Source: Rugosimonospora acidiphila | GTDB taxonomy: Bacteria > Actinomycetota > Actinomycetes > Mycobacteriales > Micromonosporaceae | NCBI RefSeq assembly: GCF_039543385.1 | Contig: NZ_BAABJQ010000018.1 | Span: forward strand, 124,001 to 188,000 | Direction of reading: 5' to 3' | Length of the DNA stretch: 64,000 nucleotides | Part shown: piece by piece, positions 54,485-63,810 of the stretch | How the letters are laid out: each line of letters opens with the position of its first letter | Numbering within the stretch: the stretch's first letter is position 1 | The notes under the pieces: model-generated | Database searches by the model: none | The model's input: the letters and a program-made list of their open reading frames with translations, nothing else | Told to the model about the DNA's origin: nothing | Translations under genes and position numbers: made by a program

Positions 54485-56692
54485 GGCAGGCTCGGGCGAC
54501 CGGTCGGGGAGCGGCGCCGATGGCGGTTCTCCGGCGGCCTCGCGCAGCCCGATCCGGCCGTGTACCCGAGCCAGCCAGCGTGGCGCCCACCAGTTCCACC
54601 GGCCCAGCAGCGTCATGGTCGCGGGTACCATGACGCAGCGCACGATCGTCGCGTCGATGGCCACCGCCACCGCGAGTCCCAGCCCGATCTGCTGGACGGT
54701 GCCGATCCGGCCGGTGACGAAGCAGCTGAACACCACGACCATGAGCAGCGCCGCCGAGGTGATGATCCGGCCGGAGTGCTGGAGCCCTCGGCGTACCGCG
54801 ACGTCGGTGGGAAGGCCCCCGTCGACGTACTCCTTGATCCGGCCGAGCAGGAACACCTCGTAGTCCATGGACAGGCCGAACGCGAAGGCGAACACGGTCA
54901 CGATGACGAACGGGTCGAAGCCGCCGACGGTGAGTGTGTGCAGTGCTCCGGACAGGAAGCCGTGTTCGAACACCGCGTTCATCACGCCGAAGGTTGCGCC
55001 GAGTGAGACGGCGTTCATCACCATCGCCTTGACCGGCACCACCAGCGAACCGGTCATCGCGAACAGCAGCAGCACCATGGCGAGCAGGGTCACCCCGATG
55101 GCCAGGGGCAGCCGGTGGAGCAGCACGCCCGTCATGTCCTTGAGTACGGCCGCGTCGCCGGTCACCCAGGACTGCACGCCCGCCGGCCGGTCCGCCCGTA
55201 CCCGGTCCACCACGCCCAGCGCGGTGGGGCCCTCGGGGTCACCGGTCGCATCGATGTCCACTGTGGACAGGTTCGGGCCGACCTGCTGGGCCGGCTCCAC
55301 CCGGTTGACTCCGGGGGTGCCGTTCCACCGCTTGGCCCAGGCGTTCAGCGTGGCCGCGTCGGTGCGGGCGACCACCGTCACCGCCGGTGCCGGTGGCTGC
55401 CCGAACCGGTCGGACAGCATGTCGACCACTCGCACCGACTCCAGCGTGCGGGGCAGCCCGGACAGGTCGTTGAGGTGGACGGTGGTGGACAGCAGCGGGA
55501 TGCCGGCCGCGATCAGCGCGGCGCCGGCCGCCAACGTGGTCACCAGCGGGCGGCGCTGCACGACGCGGGCGAGCCGGGCGAAGAAGCCGACCTCGGCCGC
55601 GTCGCCGTACCTGGCCAGCCTGCGCGCGGCCCGCTTGGAGGGACGGATCCGCTTGCCGGCGATACCCAGCACGGCCGCGGTGAAGGTGAGCGCGACCAGC
55701 ATGGCGACCAGTGCGATGGAGATGCCGGCGGCGCCCAGAGCCGACAGCGCGGTGACGCCGAACAGCAGCAGGCCGGTCAGCGAGGCGGCCACGGTCAGCG
55801 CGGAGAACAGGATGGTGCGCCCGGCGGTGGCCCAGGCCCGACCGACGGCCACCTGCGGGGCGTGCCCGGCGGCCAGTTCCTCGCGGTAGCGGGCGATCAG
55901 CAGCAGCCCGTAGTCGATGGACAGGCCCAGGCCGAGCAGGGTGACCACGGTGACCGCGTCGGAGTCCAGGTTGGTGAACTGGGCGAAGATGAGCAGCACC
56001 GCCATCGCGGTGAACACCGACACCAGCGCGGCGAGCACCGGGGCCGCCGCGGCTATCAGCCCGCCGAACACGAAGACCAGGATGACCAGGGTGATCGGCA
56101 GGGACAGCTCCTCGGCCTTGGACAGGTCGTCCTGGGACTGCTCGTTGGCCTGGTCATTGATGAGCGGTCCGCCGCCGACCGACACGGCGGCGCCGGGCTG
56201 ACCGTCGGTGGCGAGCGTCGCGGACAGCGCGTGCAGGCGGCTGGACAGCGTGTCCACCGTGGTACCCAGCCGGTCGTCGGACAGTTTCGCCAGGCCGACC
56301 TGGATGAGCAGGCCGTGCCCGTCGCGCGCGGTCAGGGCGGCGGTCTGGCTCGCCGGCAGGCCCGCGGAGTACGGGGTCACCACCTTCGTCACCCCGGGCA
56401 CGGTGGCCAGATCGGTGGCGATCGCCCGGACGTCGTCGCGTACCGCCCCGGACCGGGGATCGACGCGGTCGACGACGGCGGTGATCGTGCCGCCATCGTC
56501 GCTGCCCGCGGTGAGTACGGCCCCGGCCCGCACCGACTCCAGTGACTTCGGCCCGTCGTCGCCGGTCAGCCCGTTGAAGACCGGGCCGGCCGCGAGGCCC
56601 CCGACGACGACGGCGGCCAGCCAGATGCCGAGCACCGACCACTTGCGTCTGAAGCACCAACTACCGACTCGCGCGACCAATCCCTGCGCCAT
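54476..56692 (-). CDS. MMPL/RND-family membrane transporter
   Basis: 738-residue membrane protein with two halves, each with a membrane helix, an extracellular domain and a five-helix bundle. Key motifs: FNGLTGDDGPKSLES, LGLGLSIDYGLLLIARYREE in the first bundle, FAFAFGLSMDYEVFLLGRIKE in the second, the Asp-Tyr pairs characteristic of proton-coupled MMPL exporters. The first two-thirds contain extracellular loops of about 150 residues. A hairpin and palindrome lie upstream (56822-56849). Such proteins export lipids or drugs. The cargo is unknown. Confidence 0.93.
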   Translation of the reverse strand: MAQGLVARVGSWCFRRKWSVLGIWLAAVVVGGLAAGPVFNGLTGDDGPKSLESVRAGAVLTAGSDDGGTITAVVDRVDPRSGAVRDDVRAIATDLATVPGVTKVVTPYSAGLPASQTAALTARDGHGLLIQVGLAKLSDDRLGTTVDTLSSRLHALSATLATDGQPGAAVSVGGGPLINDQANEQSQDDLSKAEELSLPITLVILVFVFGGLIAAAAPVLAALVSVFTAMAVLLIFAQFTNLDSDAVTVVTLLGLGLSIDYGLLLIARYREELAAGHAPQVAVGRAWATAGRTILFSALTVAASLTGLLLFGVTALSALGAAGISIALVAMLVALTFTAAVLGIAGKRIRPSKRAARRLARYGDAAEVGFFARLARVVQRRPLVTTLAAGAALIAAGIPLLSTTVHLNDLSGLPRTLESVRVVDMLSDRFGQPPAPAVTVVARTDAATLNAWAKRWNGTPGVNRVEPAQQVGPNLSTVDIDATGDPEGPTALGVVDRVRADRPAGVQSWVTGDAAVLKDMTGVLLHRLPLAIGVTLLAMVLLLFAMTGSLVVPVKAMVMNAVSLGATFGVMNAVFEHGFLSGALHTLTVGGFDPFVIVTVFAFAFGLSMDYEVFLLGRIKEYVDGGLPTDVAVRRGLQHSGRIITSAALLMVVVFSCFVTGRIGTVQQIGLGLAVAVAIDATIVRCVMVPATMTLLGRWNWWAPRWLARVHGRIGLREAAGEPPSAPLPDRSPEPALR

Positions 56693-56980
56693 GGCGGCTG
56701 CCCCCTTGGATGGATTTTCGACGATTGGTGGGCCGTCGGCGCCGAACCGAACGCCGCTGAGTGGCCCGCAACGGTGCCAGTTCAGCCTCGCGGAGCGGGC
56801 CCCCGGGGCACCATCAGGGCGGCCCCCGAATAGACCCGGGGGCTAGCCCTACCTAGACATCAGGGAAGATCAATACCGTCTCGACGGCCGCGGGCTCGGG
56901 GCGCGGGGCTCGGGGTCGGGCCTTGGGGGCTCAGCGGCAGGGGTGGCCCGTGGCGGGGCCCGGGCGGAGCGCGGTGGGGC
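56693..56980. other. 288-bp intergenic region with palindromes
   Basis: Between two minus-strand genes. GCCCCCG (56822-56828) can pair with CGGGGGC (56837-56843), and GGGCTAGCCC (56840-56849) is a perfect palindrome followed by TACCTAGACATCAGG. This may be the operator/promoter region of the MMPL gene. The rest is GC-rich and shows nothing recognisable. Confidence 0.5.
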
Positions 56981-57985
56981 TCAGCGCAGGGGAGCGTAGC
57001 GGGCGACGCGTACCTCGGCGGTCACGTCCACCGGCGAAGGCAGGGCGGCGATGCGCGCCGCGCGGTCGGCCGAGCCCGCGTGCCAGGCGCTCGGCCCCAT
57101 GCCGACCAGGGTCTCGATCTCGTGGTGGTCCAGGTTCAGCCGGCGCCGTACGACGGTCGACGCGACCGGGGCGAACCAGCGGTCGAGGCTCGCCGACAGT
57201 CTGTCCTCTTTGGACGGATCGACGCGCAGCAGGCCCAGCGCGTCCACCAGCTCCCGCAGGTGGTCGGGGCCCGGGGTCACCACCAGCAGCGCACCGTCCG
57301 GCCGCAGGACCCGGGCGAACTCGGCGCCGTTGCGGGGGGCGAAGACGTTGAGCAGCAGGGCGGCGGTGTGGTCGGCCACCGGCAGCCCGGCCCACACGTC
57401 GCAGCGGGCCGCGGCGGCGCGGGGGTGCGCCCGCGCGGCCCGGCGCAGCGCGTACCGGGAGACGTCCAGCGCCAGCCCGAGCGCGCCGGGTCGGGCGTCG
57501 AGAACGGCCGCGAGATGCGCGCCGGTGCCCGCGCCCGCGTCCACAATCAGTTCGGCTTCACCGATGGGCACCCCGCCCGCGCCGGCCGGCACCCCGGACC
57601 CACCGGCCGGCTCGCCGCCGTGCCCGCGCAGCGCCTCGGCGGCCGATTCGGCCGGTCTACCCAAGGCGGCCGGCTCGGCCGGTTGGGTCAACGCGGCCGA
57701 GTCGGCCGGTCCGGCCAGGGTGGCCAGCGCGGACGACACGAACCCGTAGTGGCCGGCGCCGAGGAACGCCGTCCGGGCCGCCACCATCTCGGCGCTGTCG
57801 CCCTCGTGCGGCACTGGCCTGGCGGTCAGGTCGACGTAGCCCTGCCGGGCCCGGTCGAAGCTGTGCCCGCGAGGGCAGCGAAGTCGCGTGACCACGCTGT
57901 CACCGTCCGCACCGGCGCCGGCCGGCGCCAGGCCGTTGCTGCCGCAGACCGGGCAGCGCAGATAGGTCGCCACCTCGGCGAGCAT
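56981..57985 (-). CDS. TlrB/RlmA(II)-type 23S rRNA (guanine-N1) methyltransferase
   Basis: SAM-dependent enzyme predicted to methylate G748 of 23S rRNA, which gives tylosin-type macrolide resistance in studied members. 334 residues. ATG 57985 is chosen because GGGGAGG lies about four bases upstream, whereas GTG 57988 is too close. N-terminal zinc finger (Cys 11, Cys 14, Cys 37, His 41), HSFDRARQGYVDL, then the SAM motif VDAGAGTGAHLAAVL and LNVFAPRNGAEFARVL. Between them an insert of about 50 residues (AEPAAL/AESAAE repeats) is unusual. It is divergent from add. Confidence 0.9.
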   Translation of the reverse strand: MLAEVATYLRCPVCGSNGLAPAGAGADGDSVVTRLRCPRGHSFDRARQGYVDLTARPVPHEGDSAEMVAARTAFLGAGHYGFVSSALATLAGPADSAALTQPAEPAALGRPAESAAEALRGHGGEPAGGSGVPAGAGGVPIGEAELIVDAGAGTGAHLAAVLDARPGALGLALDVSRYALRRAARAHPRAAAARCDVWAGLPVADHTAALLLNVFAPRNGAEFARVLRPDGALLVVTPGPDHLRELVDALGLLRVDPSKEDRLSASLDRWFAPVASTVVRRRLNLDHHEIETLVGMGPSAWHAGSADRAARIAALPSPVDVTAEVRVARYAPLR

Positions 57986-58021
57986 CACACCTCCCCGGTC
58001 CGGGACGGATAAGGTTGCCTC

Positions 58022-59092
58022 ATGCTGTCACCCGGCTACGAAGAGATCGTCAAGGCCCCCAAGGTGTTGCTGCACGACCATCTGGACGGCGGACTGCGGC
58101 CGGAAACCATCATCGAGCTGGCCGCCGAGGCGGGGCACGAACTGCCCACGACGGACGCCACCGAGTTGGGCCGCTGGTTCATCGAGGCGGCCGACTCCGG
58201 TTCGCTGGAGCGTTATCTGGAGACGTTCGCGCACACGGTGGCCGTGATGCAGACCGCGCCCGCGCTGCACCGCGTCGCGTACGAGTGCGCGCGGGACCTG
58301 GCCGCGGACGGCGTGGTCTACGCGGAGGTGCGGTTCGCGCCCGAGCAGCACCTGGTCCGGGACCTCGACCTGCACGAGGTGGTCGGCGCCGTGCTGGCGG
58401 GATTCCGGGAGGGCTGCGCGGAGGTCGCGCAGGCGGGCTCGCCCATCCGGATCGGCACCCTGCTGACGGCCATGCGACACCAGGCCCGGTCCATGGAGAT
58501 CGCGGAGCTGGCCGTCCTGCACCGCGACGAGGGCGTGGTCGGCTTCGACATCGCCGGCGCCGAGGCAGGCTACCCGCCGACCCGGCACCTGGATGCCTTC
58601 GAGTACCTGCAGCGTGAGAACTTCCACTTCACCATCCACGCCGGCGAGGCGTTCGGCCTGCCGTCGATCTGGCAGGCCATCCAGTGGTGCGGGGCGGACC
58701 GGCTGGGGCACGGCGTGCGGATCGTGGACGATATCTCCGGCGATGGGAAGCTGGGCCGGTTGGCGGCGTATGTCAGGGACAAGCGCATCCCGCTTGAGTT
58801 GTGCCCCTCCTCCAACGTGCAGACCGGCGCCGTGTCGTCGATCGCCGAGCACCCCATCGGGCTGCTGCGCGACCTGCGTTTCCGGGTCACCGTCAACACC
58901 GATAATCGACTGATGAGTGGGACCAGCATGTCCCGCGAAATGGCGCTGCTGGTGGAGGCCTTCGGATACGGCTGGCCGGAGCTGCAGTGGCTTACGGTCA
59001 ACGCGATGAAGAGCGCGTTCATCCCATTCGATGAGCGGCTGGCGTTGATCAATGAAGTGATCAAGCCGGCATACTCGAAACTGCTCGCCTGA
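58022..59092 (+). CDS. add: Adenosine deaminase
   Basis: Zinc enzyme, adenosine/deoxyadenosine to inosine/deoxyinosine. 356 residues from ATG 58022. HDHLDGGLRP (His 18 and His 20), HAGE (His 206, Glu 209), LGHGVRI and NTDNRLMSGTSMSRE, the actinobacterial form where NTDN replaces NTDDP. Zinc Asp is retained. Completes the purine side of the salvage block together with the importer and cdd/deoA. The convergent gene at 59061 overlaps its last 32 bases. Confidence 0.95.
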   Translation: MLSPGYEEIVKAPKVLLHDHLDGGLRPETIIELAAEAGHELPTTDATELGRWFIEAADSGSLERYLETFAHTVAVMQTAPALHRVAYECARDLAADGVVYAEVRFAPEQHLVRDLDLHEVVGAVLAGFREGCAEVAQAGSPIRIGTLLTAMRHQARSMEIAELAVLHRDEGVVGFDIAGAEAGYPPTRHLDAFEYLQRENFHFTIHAGEAFGLPSIWQAIQWCGADRLGHGVRIVDDISGDGKLGRLAAYVRDKRIPLELCPSSNVQTGAVSSIAEHPIGLLRDLRFRVTVNTDNRLMSGTSMSREMALLVEAFGYGWPELQWLTVNAMKSAFIPFDERLALINEVIKPAYSKLLA

Positions 59093-59651
59093 TCTGGCGC
59101 CCATTCGCGGGTACGCAGCCCAGTGCCACCTGCCTCGCGAGCACCTCGCGATCGGCGCGGTACAAAGCGATCCCGCGCCGGATCAGTACTCTGGCCGGTT
59201 TGCGGTGTTCGGCGAGGTCGCGGGTGAGTCTTCGCACAAACGTGGTCGCACGCGAGCGGTGCAGCGCGAACGCGTTGGCAAGCAGCCCGAGTTCCTGACA
59301 ACATTGGGCCAGCTCAGCGGCGAAGATGCCTTCGGCGACAAAGAGCCTGCTGTCACCGATGGTGACAGTGCGGTCGCCGATTGCTTGGTTAGCGCTGAAC
59401 GAGTAGGCGGGTACCTTGGCCGTGCCGGTCTTGGCCAGCTCCTTGATAGCGGCCATCGCGGCATCGGCGTCCCATGAGTTGGGGGAGTCCCAATCGATGG
59501 CCTGGCCCCGTCGAGGCAGTGACGGATCGCAGGAATTCTTGTAAAAATCATCAAGGCAGAGGGTGGGGAGTCCAGTTCGCCATGCTATGTATGACTTCCC
59601 GGATCCAGAAGGACCGGCAACAAGGACAACTCGGGCGGGGTGAAGGCTCAC
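59061..59651 (-). CDS. Uridine-kinase-like P-loop protein
   Basis: 196 residues from GTG 59651 (GGAG about nine bases upstream). P-loop GPSGSGKSY near 13-21, LCLDDFYKN (Asp of the uridine kinase type), IDWDSPNSWD and LFVAEGIFAAEL agree with the uridine kinase / phosphoribulokinase-like family. The C-terminal part (LHRSRATTFVRRLTRDLAEHRKP) is typical. It overlaps add by 32 bases tail to tail. Uridine phosphorylation would fit with the salvage enzymes nearby. Substrate not shown by sequence. Confidence 0.85.
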   Translation of the reverse strand: MSLHPARVVLVAGPSGSGKSYIAWRTGLPTLCLDDFYKNSCDPSLPRRGQAIDWDSPNSWDADAAMAAIKELAKTGTAKVPAYSFSANQAIGDRTVTIGDSRLFVAEGIFAAELAQCCQELGLLANAFALHRSRATTFVRRLTRDLAEHRKPARVLIRRGIALYRADREVLARQVALGCVPANGRQIRRAVSSMPA

Positions 59652-59841
59652 CTGTTGGTACTCCGGGGGAGCGTAAAGCTACGGAACGGTCAATACATGG
59701 AACCACAGGGTTGATCGAAACCAGCCTGCCCTTTCTCTTTGCCACGGGACATGGTGGAATCTCGGAGGCCCGACCGGTGTGGGAGGGCCGCATGAGGGTG
59801 CCCACGGTCCACCGGGGGCGCCAGCGCGGAGGGCGGGCGAG

Positions 59842-62800
59842 GTGAGCAAGCGGCCAACGACGGACAGTAGGCAGGTTCAGTCGCGGATGAGCGGCCTTGC
59901 CGGTTACTTCCGAGACCGGCCGATCTGGGTGAAGCTCGGCCTCATCATGATGGTGCCGACCATCGCGACCGTCTTCGTGGGCGCGAGCGCGCTGCTGAGC
60001 AACATCGACCAGGCGAACACCGCCGACCGCGCACGCACCCTGGCCACCCTCGCCAGTGACGCCGGTGCGCTGGTCCAGGACCTGCAGAGCGAGCGTGCCG
60101 CCGCGACCATCCTGCTCGACGCCGATCAGGGCAGCGACGCGCAGAAGAGCGCGCTGGCCGAGTACCGCAGCCTGTTCACCGGTACGACACAGGCGTCGAC
60201 GAGGTACACGCAGCACCGCGACACCCTCTCCGGGCTACCGGCCAGCTTCCAGGGCCAACTGCACACCATCGACGTCAACCTGGGCGCGCTGAACAGCCTC
60301 CACCAGCAGGTCGGCGGCGTCAGCGACATCACGCTGAGCGCGGTCATCCAGCGGTACCAGGCCATGATCAAGGGTCTCATCGACCTTCGGGACTCGGCGT
60401 CGCAACTCGCCGGCGACACCAGCCTCAGCTACGACCTGCGGGCCGGCTCCGCCATCGCCAACGTCAAGGAGCAGTTGTCGCAGGAGCGCGTCATCGGGCT
60501 CCAGATCCTCGACCAGGGCACGATGACGCCGAACGCGCAGAAGGAGTTCCTCACCGCGCTGGCCGGTCAGCAGATCGCGCTCGCCCCGTTCTACACGGTG
60601 GCCACCCCTGCCCAGCAGGATCTGATGAGCAAGATCGTGACCGGGCCCAACCTGCGTGAGGCCCAGCTCTACGAAAACACTTTCGAGAGCGAGAACGCCG
60701 GCCCGCTGATCGCGAGCGGCTTCGACGCCGCCCAGTGGGACTCCGCGATGGCGGGCCGCGCCGAGCTGCTGCGCCAGGTCGAGCAGTCCATCGACGCCCA
60801 GACCGTGTCGGACGCCAGCGCCGTGCACAGCCGGGTCCAGCGGCAGGTGCTCATCGAGGCCGTGCTGCTCATCGTTCTGGTGCTGCTCGCCGTGCTCATC
60901 GCGTGGCTGGTCGCCCGGGCGATGAACCGCTCGCTGCGCGAGCTGCGTCAGGGCGCGCTGTCCATCGCCCAGTACGGCCTGCCGCAGGCGGTCGCCAGGC
61001 TGCGGGACCCGGCGCTGTCCAGCCAGTCGTCGCCACAGCAGGTGGCAATGCAGATCGCCGAACCGCTGCCGGTTCGCAGCAAGGACGAGTTCGGACAGGT
61101 GACCGAGGCGTTCAACGCGGTCCACCTGGAGGCGGTGCGCACCGCCGCCGAGCAGGCCGCGCTGCGCTCCTCGGTGTCCACCATGTTCGTCAACCTCGCC
61201 CGCCGCTCACAGATCCTGGTCGACCGGCTCATCGGTCACCTGGACCGGTTGGAGCGCGGCGAGGAGGACCCGGACCGGTTGGCCGAGCTGTTCCAGCTGG
61301 ACCACCTGGCCACCCGGATGCGCCGCAACGACGAAAACCTGCTGGTACTCGCCGGCGCCGACTCCACCCGTGTGCAGCGCGAACCCGCCGCGCTCATCGA
61401 CGTGCTGCGCGCCGCGCAGTCCGAGGTCGAGCACTACACCCGCATCGAGTTCGGGGTGGTCGACCGGGACATCGAGATCGGCGCGCACGCCGTCAATGAC
61501 CTGGTGCACCTGGTCGCCGAGCTGTTCGACAACGCGACAGCGTTCTCCCCGCCGGACTCCACCGTCGTCGTCGAGGCGCGGCGGGTGGGCGACCGGGCGG
61601 CGCTGTTCGTGGAGGATCACGGCATTGGTGTTTCCGCCGACCAGCTCGCGGAGCTGAACGAGCGGCTGGCCACGCCGCCCATGGTCGACGTCGCCGTGTC
61701 CCGGATGATGGGCCTCGTGGTGGTCGCCCGACTGGCCGCCCGTCATGGGGTCAAGGTCGAACTTCGGCCGGCCACCGAGCGCGGCACCATCGCCGACGTC
61801 ATGCTGCCGACCTCCGTGCTGGTGCCCCGGGCACTGGCCGGCCGGGGACCGGCCATGGCGCCGCCGGTGGTCCGGGGGGCGCCCATGTCCGGGATGCCGC
61901 CGGCCGAGCCCGCCCCGGCCGGGCCACCGCCGCAGGCTGCACCGCCGAGCGAGCCCACACCGCCACGCCCGCCGCTCGCGACCCCGCTCGCGCTGGAGAG
62001 CGGCCAGCCGGAACCGCGTACCTCGGCCGGCTCGGGGCTCGGCGGCCCGAGTACCGGCGGCTTCGGTGCCGGCCCGGGCGTCTTCGGCGCGGGACCGAGC
62101 CGGTTCGGCGCGGGCCCGCTCAACGGCGGCGGCCTGGCGGGCGCCTCGGCCCCGGGCGGTCCGACCTCGGGCAGCCCGACCTCGGGCAGCCCGACCTCGG
62201 GCGGTCCGACCTCGGGTGGCCCGACCTCGCTTGGCCCGACCTCGGGCGGCCCGAGCAACAGCCAGAACCTTCCGGCCTGGTCCGACCTGACCGGTGTCGG
62301 CCCGGTCAATGGCTCCAACGGTGCCCACCTCAACGGCAACGACCCGTACCCGCCGATGCCCCGGCCGGCCGAGAACTGGCCGGGCGAGAACCGGCCGGGC
62401 GAGAACCGGCCGGCTGACAACTGGGCGGCCGAGAACAGGCCGGCCGACAACTGGCCGGGCGAGGATCAGCCGTGGCCGGGCGACCCCCGGTCCGCCGGTG
62501 GGCCACCGAGCGGCCCGAATGGGCCCACCCGGCCGGTGGTGACGGGTCCCGGCGACCCGCTGCCGCAGCGGCGCGCCACCGAGCCCCGTCCGGTCGACGG
62601 GGACCCGACAGGCGACGCGACCGGGCCGCACATCCCGCGCCAGATCCCGTCCTCTCCGGAGGCGTGGTCGGCCGGCCCGCGTACCTCGCCGCCCGACCTG
62701 GTGATCGACGCCATCGACGCCGACGTGGTCGAGGAGCGCACGGTCGCGACCCCGGCGGTGCCGGCGCCGCAGCCCGGCACCCCGCCGCAGGCCGCCTCCC

Positions 62801-63810
62801 CGGCGCAGGGCCCCGAAGCCCCGGCGCAGCCGGGCGGCCCGACGCAGTCCGGCTCGCCGGCCCAGCCGTCGAGCCCGCCGCCGGTCTGGCCGCCCGTGCC
62901 CGCCTACTCGGCCAGCGACGAGCCGAGCGACACCGACGATCAGGCCGCCCCCGCCGTACCGGAGGAGTTCGCGGCCGCGCTCGACATCACCTCCGAAATA
63001 CCCCGGATCAGGGTGGAGGAGAACGGCCGGCCGTCGCAGCAGCCGGAGTGGAACGGCAACAGCGGCCCGACCCGGATCGTCTCCAGCCCGACGAGCAGCC
63101 ACCCGGTGGTGTCCAACGGCTACCCGCCGTCGTCGCTGATCGGGCCGGCCACGACCAACTCTTCCGCGCCCGAGACCAACGGCTCCACCCCGGCGCTGCA
63201 ACCGGTTCGTCCGGTGATCTCCGGCCACCCGGACGAGACCATGGAGCTGCCCATCTTCAGGGAGTTGGAGTCAGCCTGGTTCCGCAGCCGTGGCGACGCG
63301 GACAGCGCGGAGACCGACACCTACGGCGGGCCGGGTTCCGAGCCCCCGCGGCAGACGGCGGCACCGGTCGCACCGGCCCCGCCGGTGGCACCGGCCCCGC
63401 CGGTCGATGACGCACCTGCCGCGAGCAGCCCGAACCGCACGTCGGAGAATGGGTCCATGGGTAGTCCTGTGGGTCCGGCGGAAAACACGCCTACGCCCCT
63501 CGAGCCGTCCTGGCGGTCGGCCGCCGATGAGGGCTGGGTCGCGGCATCGGCGGCGGCGGAGCCGCCCGTCAATTCGCTGACCCAGGCGGGCCTGCCCAAG
63601 CGGGTGCCGATGGCTCAGTTGGTACCGGGCGGGGTGGACAAGGGTACGACGAATGCCAACCGGCGTTCGCCAGAGCAGGTACGAGGGCTTCTCTCGGCTT
63701 ATCACCGCGGCGTCCAACGGGGTCGTACCCGGGGCGGCGACGACAAGACCCCGGAGTCGAGCACGACGGCCGGGAATTCCTCGCAGGCTGGCAGGGAGCA
63801 GGAAGCATGA
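59842..63810 (+). CDS. Conservon histidine-kinase-like protein CvnA with very long tail
   Basis: Membrane sensor protein, first gene of a conservon (CvnA-B-C-D with a small GTPase). 1322 residues from GTG 59842 (GGAGGG upstream), ATG 59887 also possible. Membrane helix near 29-52, an extracellular nitrate/nitrite-sensing-type (NIT) helical domain to about 330, a second helix 336-360, HAMP-like linker, LDHLATRMRRNDENLLVLAG with His 488 as H-box-like residue, then HATPase_c with ELFDNATAFSPP (560) and EDHGIGV (592). From about 660 the protein is a 660-residue Pro/Gly/Ser-rich tail with two 15-bp repeat arrays. The tail is far longer than typical. Stop overlaps CvnB. Confidence 0.9.
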   Translation: MSKRPTTDSRQVQSRMSGLAGYFRDRPIWVKLGLIMMVPTIATVFVGASALLSNIDQANTADRARTLATLASDAGALVQDLQSERAAATILLDADQGSDAQKSALAEYRSLFTGTTQASTRYTQHRDTLSGLPASFQGQLHTIDVNLGALNSLHQQVGGVSDITLSAVIQRYQAMIKGLIDLRDSASQLAGDTSLSYDLRAGSAIANVKEQLSQERVIGLQILDQGTMTPNAQKEFLTALAGQQIALAPFYTVATPAQQDLMSKIVTGPNLREAQLYENTFESENAGPLIASGFDAAQWDSAMAGRAELLRQVEQSIDAQTVSDASAVHSRVQRQVLIEAVLLIVLVLLAVLIAWLVARAMNRSLRELRQGALSIAQYGLPQAVARLRDPALSSQSSPQQVAMQIAEPLPVRSKDEFGQVTEAFNAVHLEAVRTAAEQAALRSSVSTMFVNLARRSQILVDRLIGHLDRLERGEEDPDRLAELFQLDHLATRMRRNDENLLVLAGADSTRVQREPAALIDVLRAAQSEVEHYTRIEFGVVDRDIEIGAHAVNDLVHLVAELFDNATAFSPPDSTVVVEARRVGDRAALFVEDHGIGVSADQLAELNERLATPPMVDVAVSRMMGLVVVARLAARHGVKVELRPATERGTIADVMLPTSVLVPRALAGRGPAMAPPVVRGAPMSGMPPAEPAPAGPPPQAAPPSEPTPPRPPLATPLALESGQPEPRTSAGSGLGGPSTGGFGAGPGVFGAGPSRFGAGPLNGGGLAGASAPGGPTSGSPTSGSPTSGGPTSGGPTSLGPTSGGPSNSQNLPAWSDLTGVGPVNGSNGAHLNGNDPYPPMPRPAENWPGENRPGENRPADNWAAENRPADNWPGEDQPWPGDPRSAGGPPSGPNGPTRPVVTGPGDPLPQRRATEPRPVDGDPTGDATGPHIPRQIPSSPEAWSAGPRTSPPDLVIDAIDADVVEERTVATPAVPAPQPGTPPQAASPAQGPEAPAQPGGPTQSGSPAQPSSPPPVWPPVPAYSASDEPSDTDDQAAPAVPEEFAAALDITSEIPRIRVEENGRPSQQPEWNGNSGPTRIVSSPTSSHPVVSNGYPPSSLIGPATTNSSAPETNGSTPALQPVRPVISGHPDETMELPIFRELESAWFRSRGDADSAETDTYGGPGSEPPRQTAAPVAPAPPVAPAPPVDDAPAASSPNRTSENGSMGSPVGPAENTPTPLEPSWRSAADEGWVAASAAAEPPVNSLTQAGLPKRVPMAQLVPGGVDKGTTNANRRSPEQVRGLLSAYHRGVQRGRTRGGDDKTPESSTTAGNSSQAGREQEA
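62161..62250 (+). repeat. Six 15-bp in-frame repeats in cvnA (PTSGS-type)
   Basis: Six exact 15-base units start at 62161. They begin CCGACCTCG and encode PTSGS, PTSGG or PTSLG. Residues 774-803. Confidence 0.95.
62371..62475 (+). repeat. Seven 15-bp in-frame repeats in cvnA (ENRPG-type)
   Basis: Seven 15-base units start at 62371, encoding ENWPG, ENRPG, ENRPA, DNWAA, ENRPA, DNWPG and EDQPW. Residues 844-878. Confidence 0.93.

Noticed and set aside
56981..57985. Self-resistance gene of a macrolide biosynthesis cluster
   Set aside because: No PKS, glycosyltransferase or regulator genes lie in the 64 kb, and add and MMPL neighbours are not specific.
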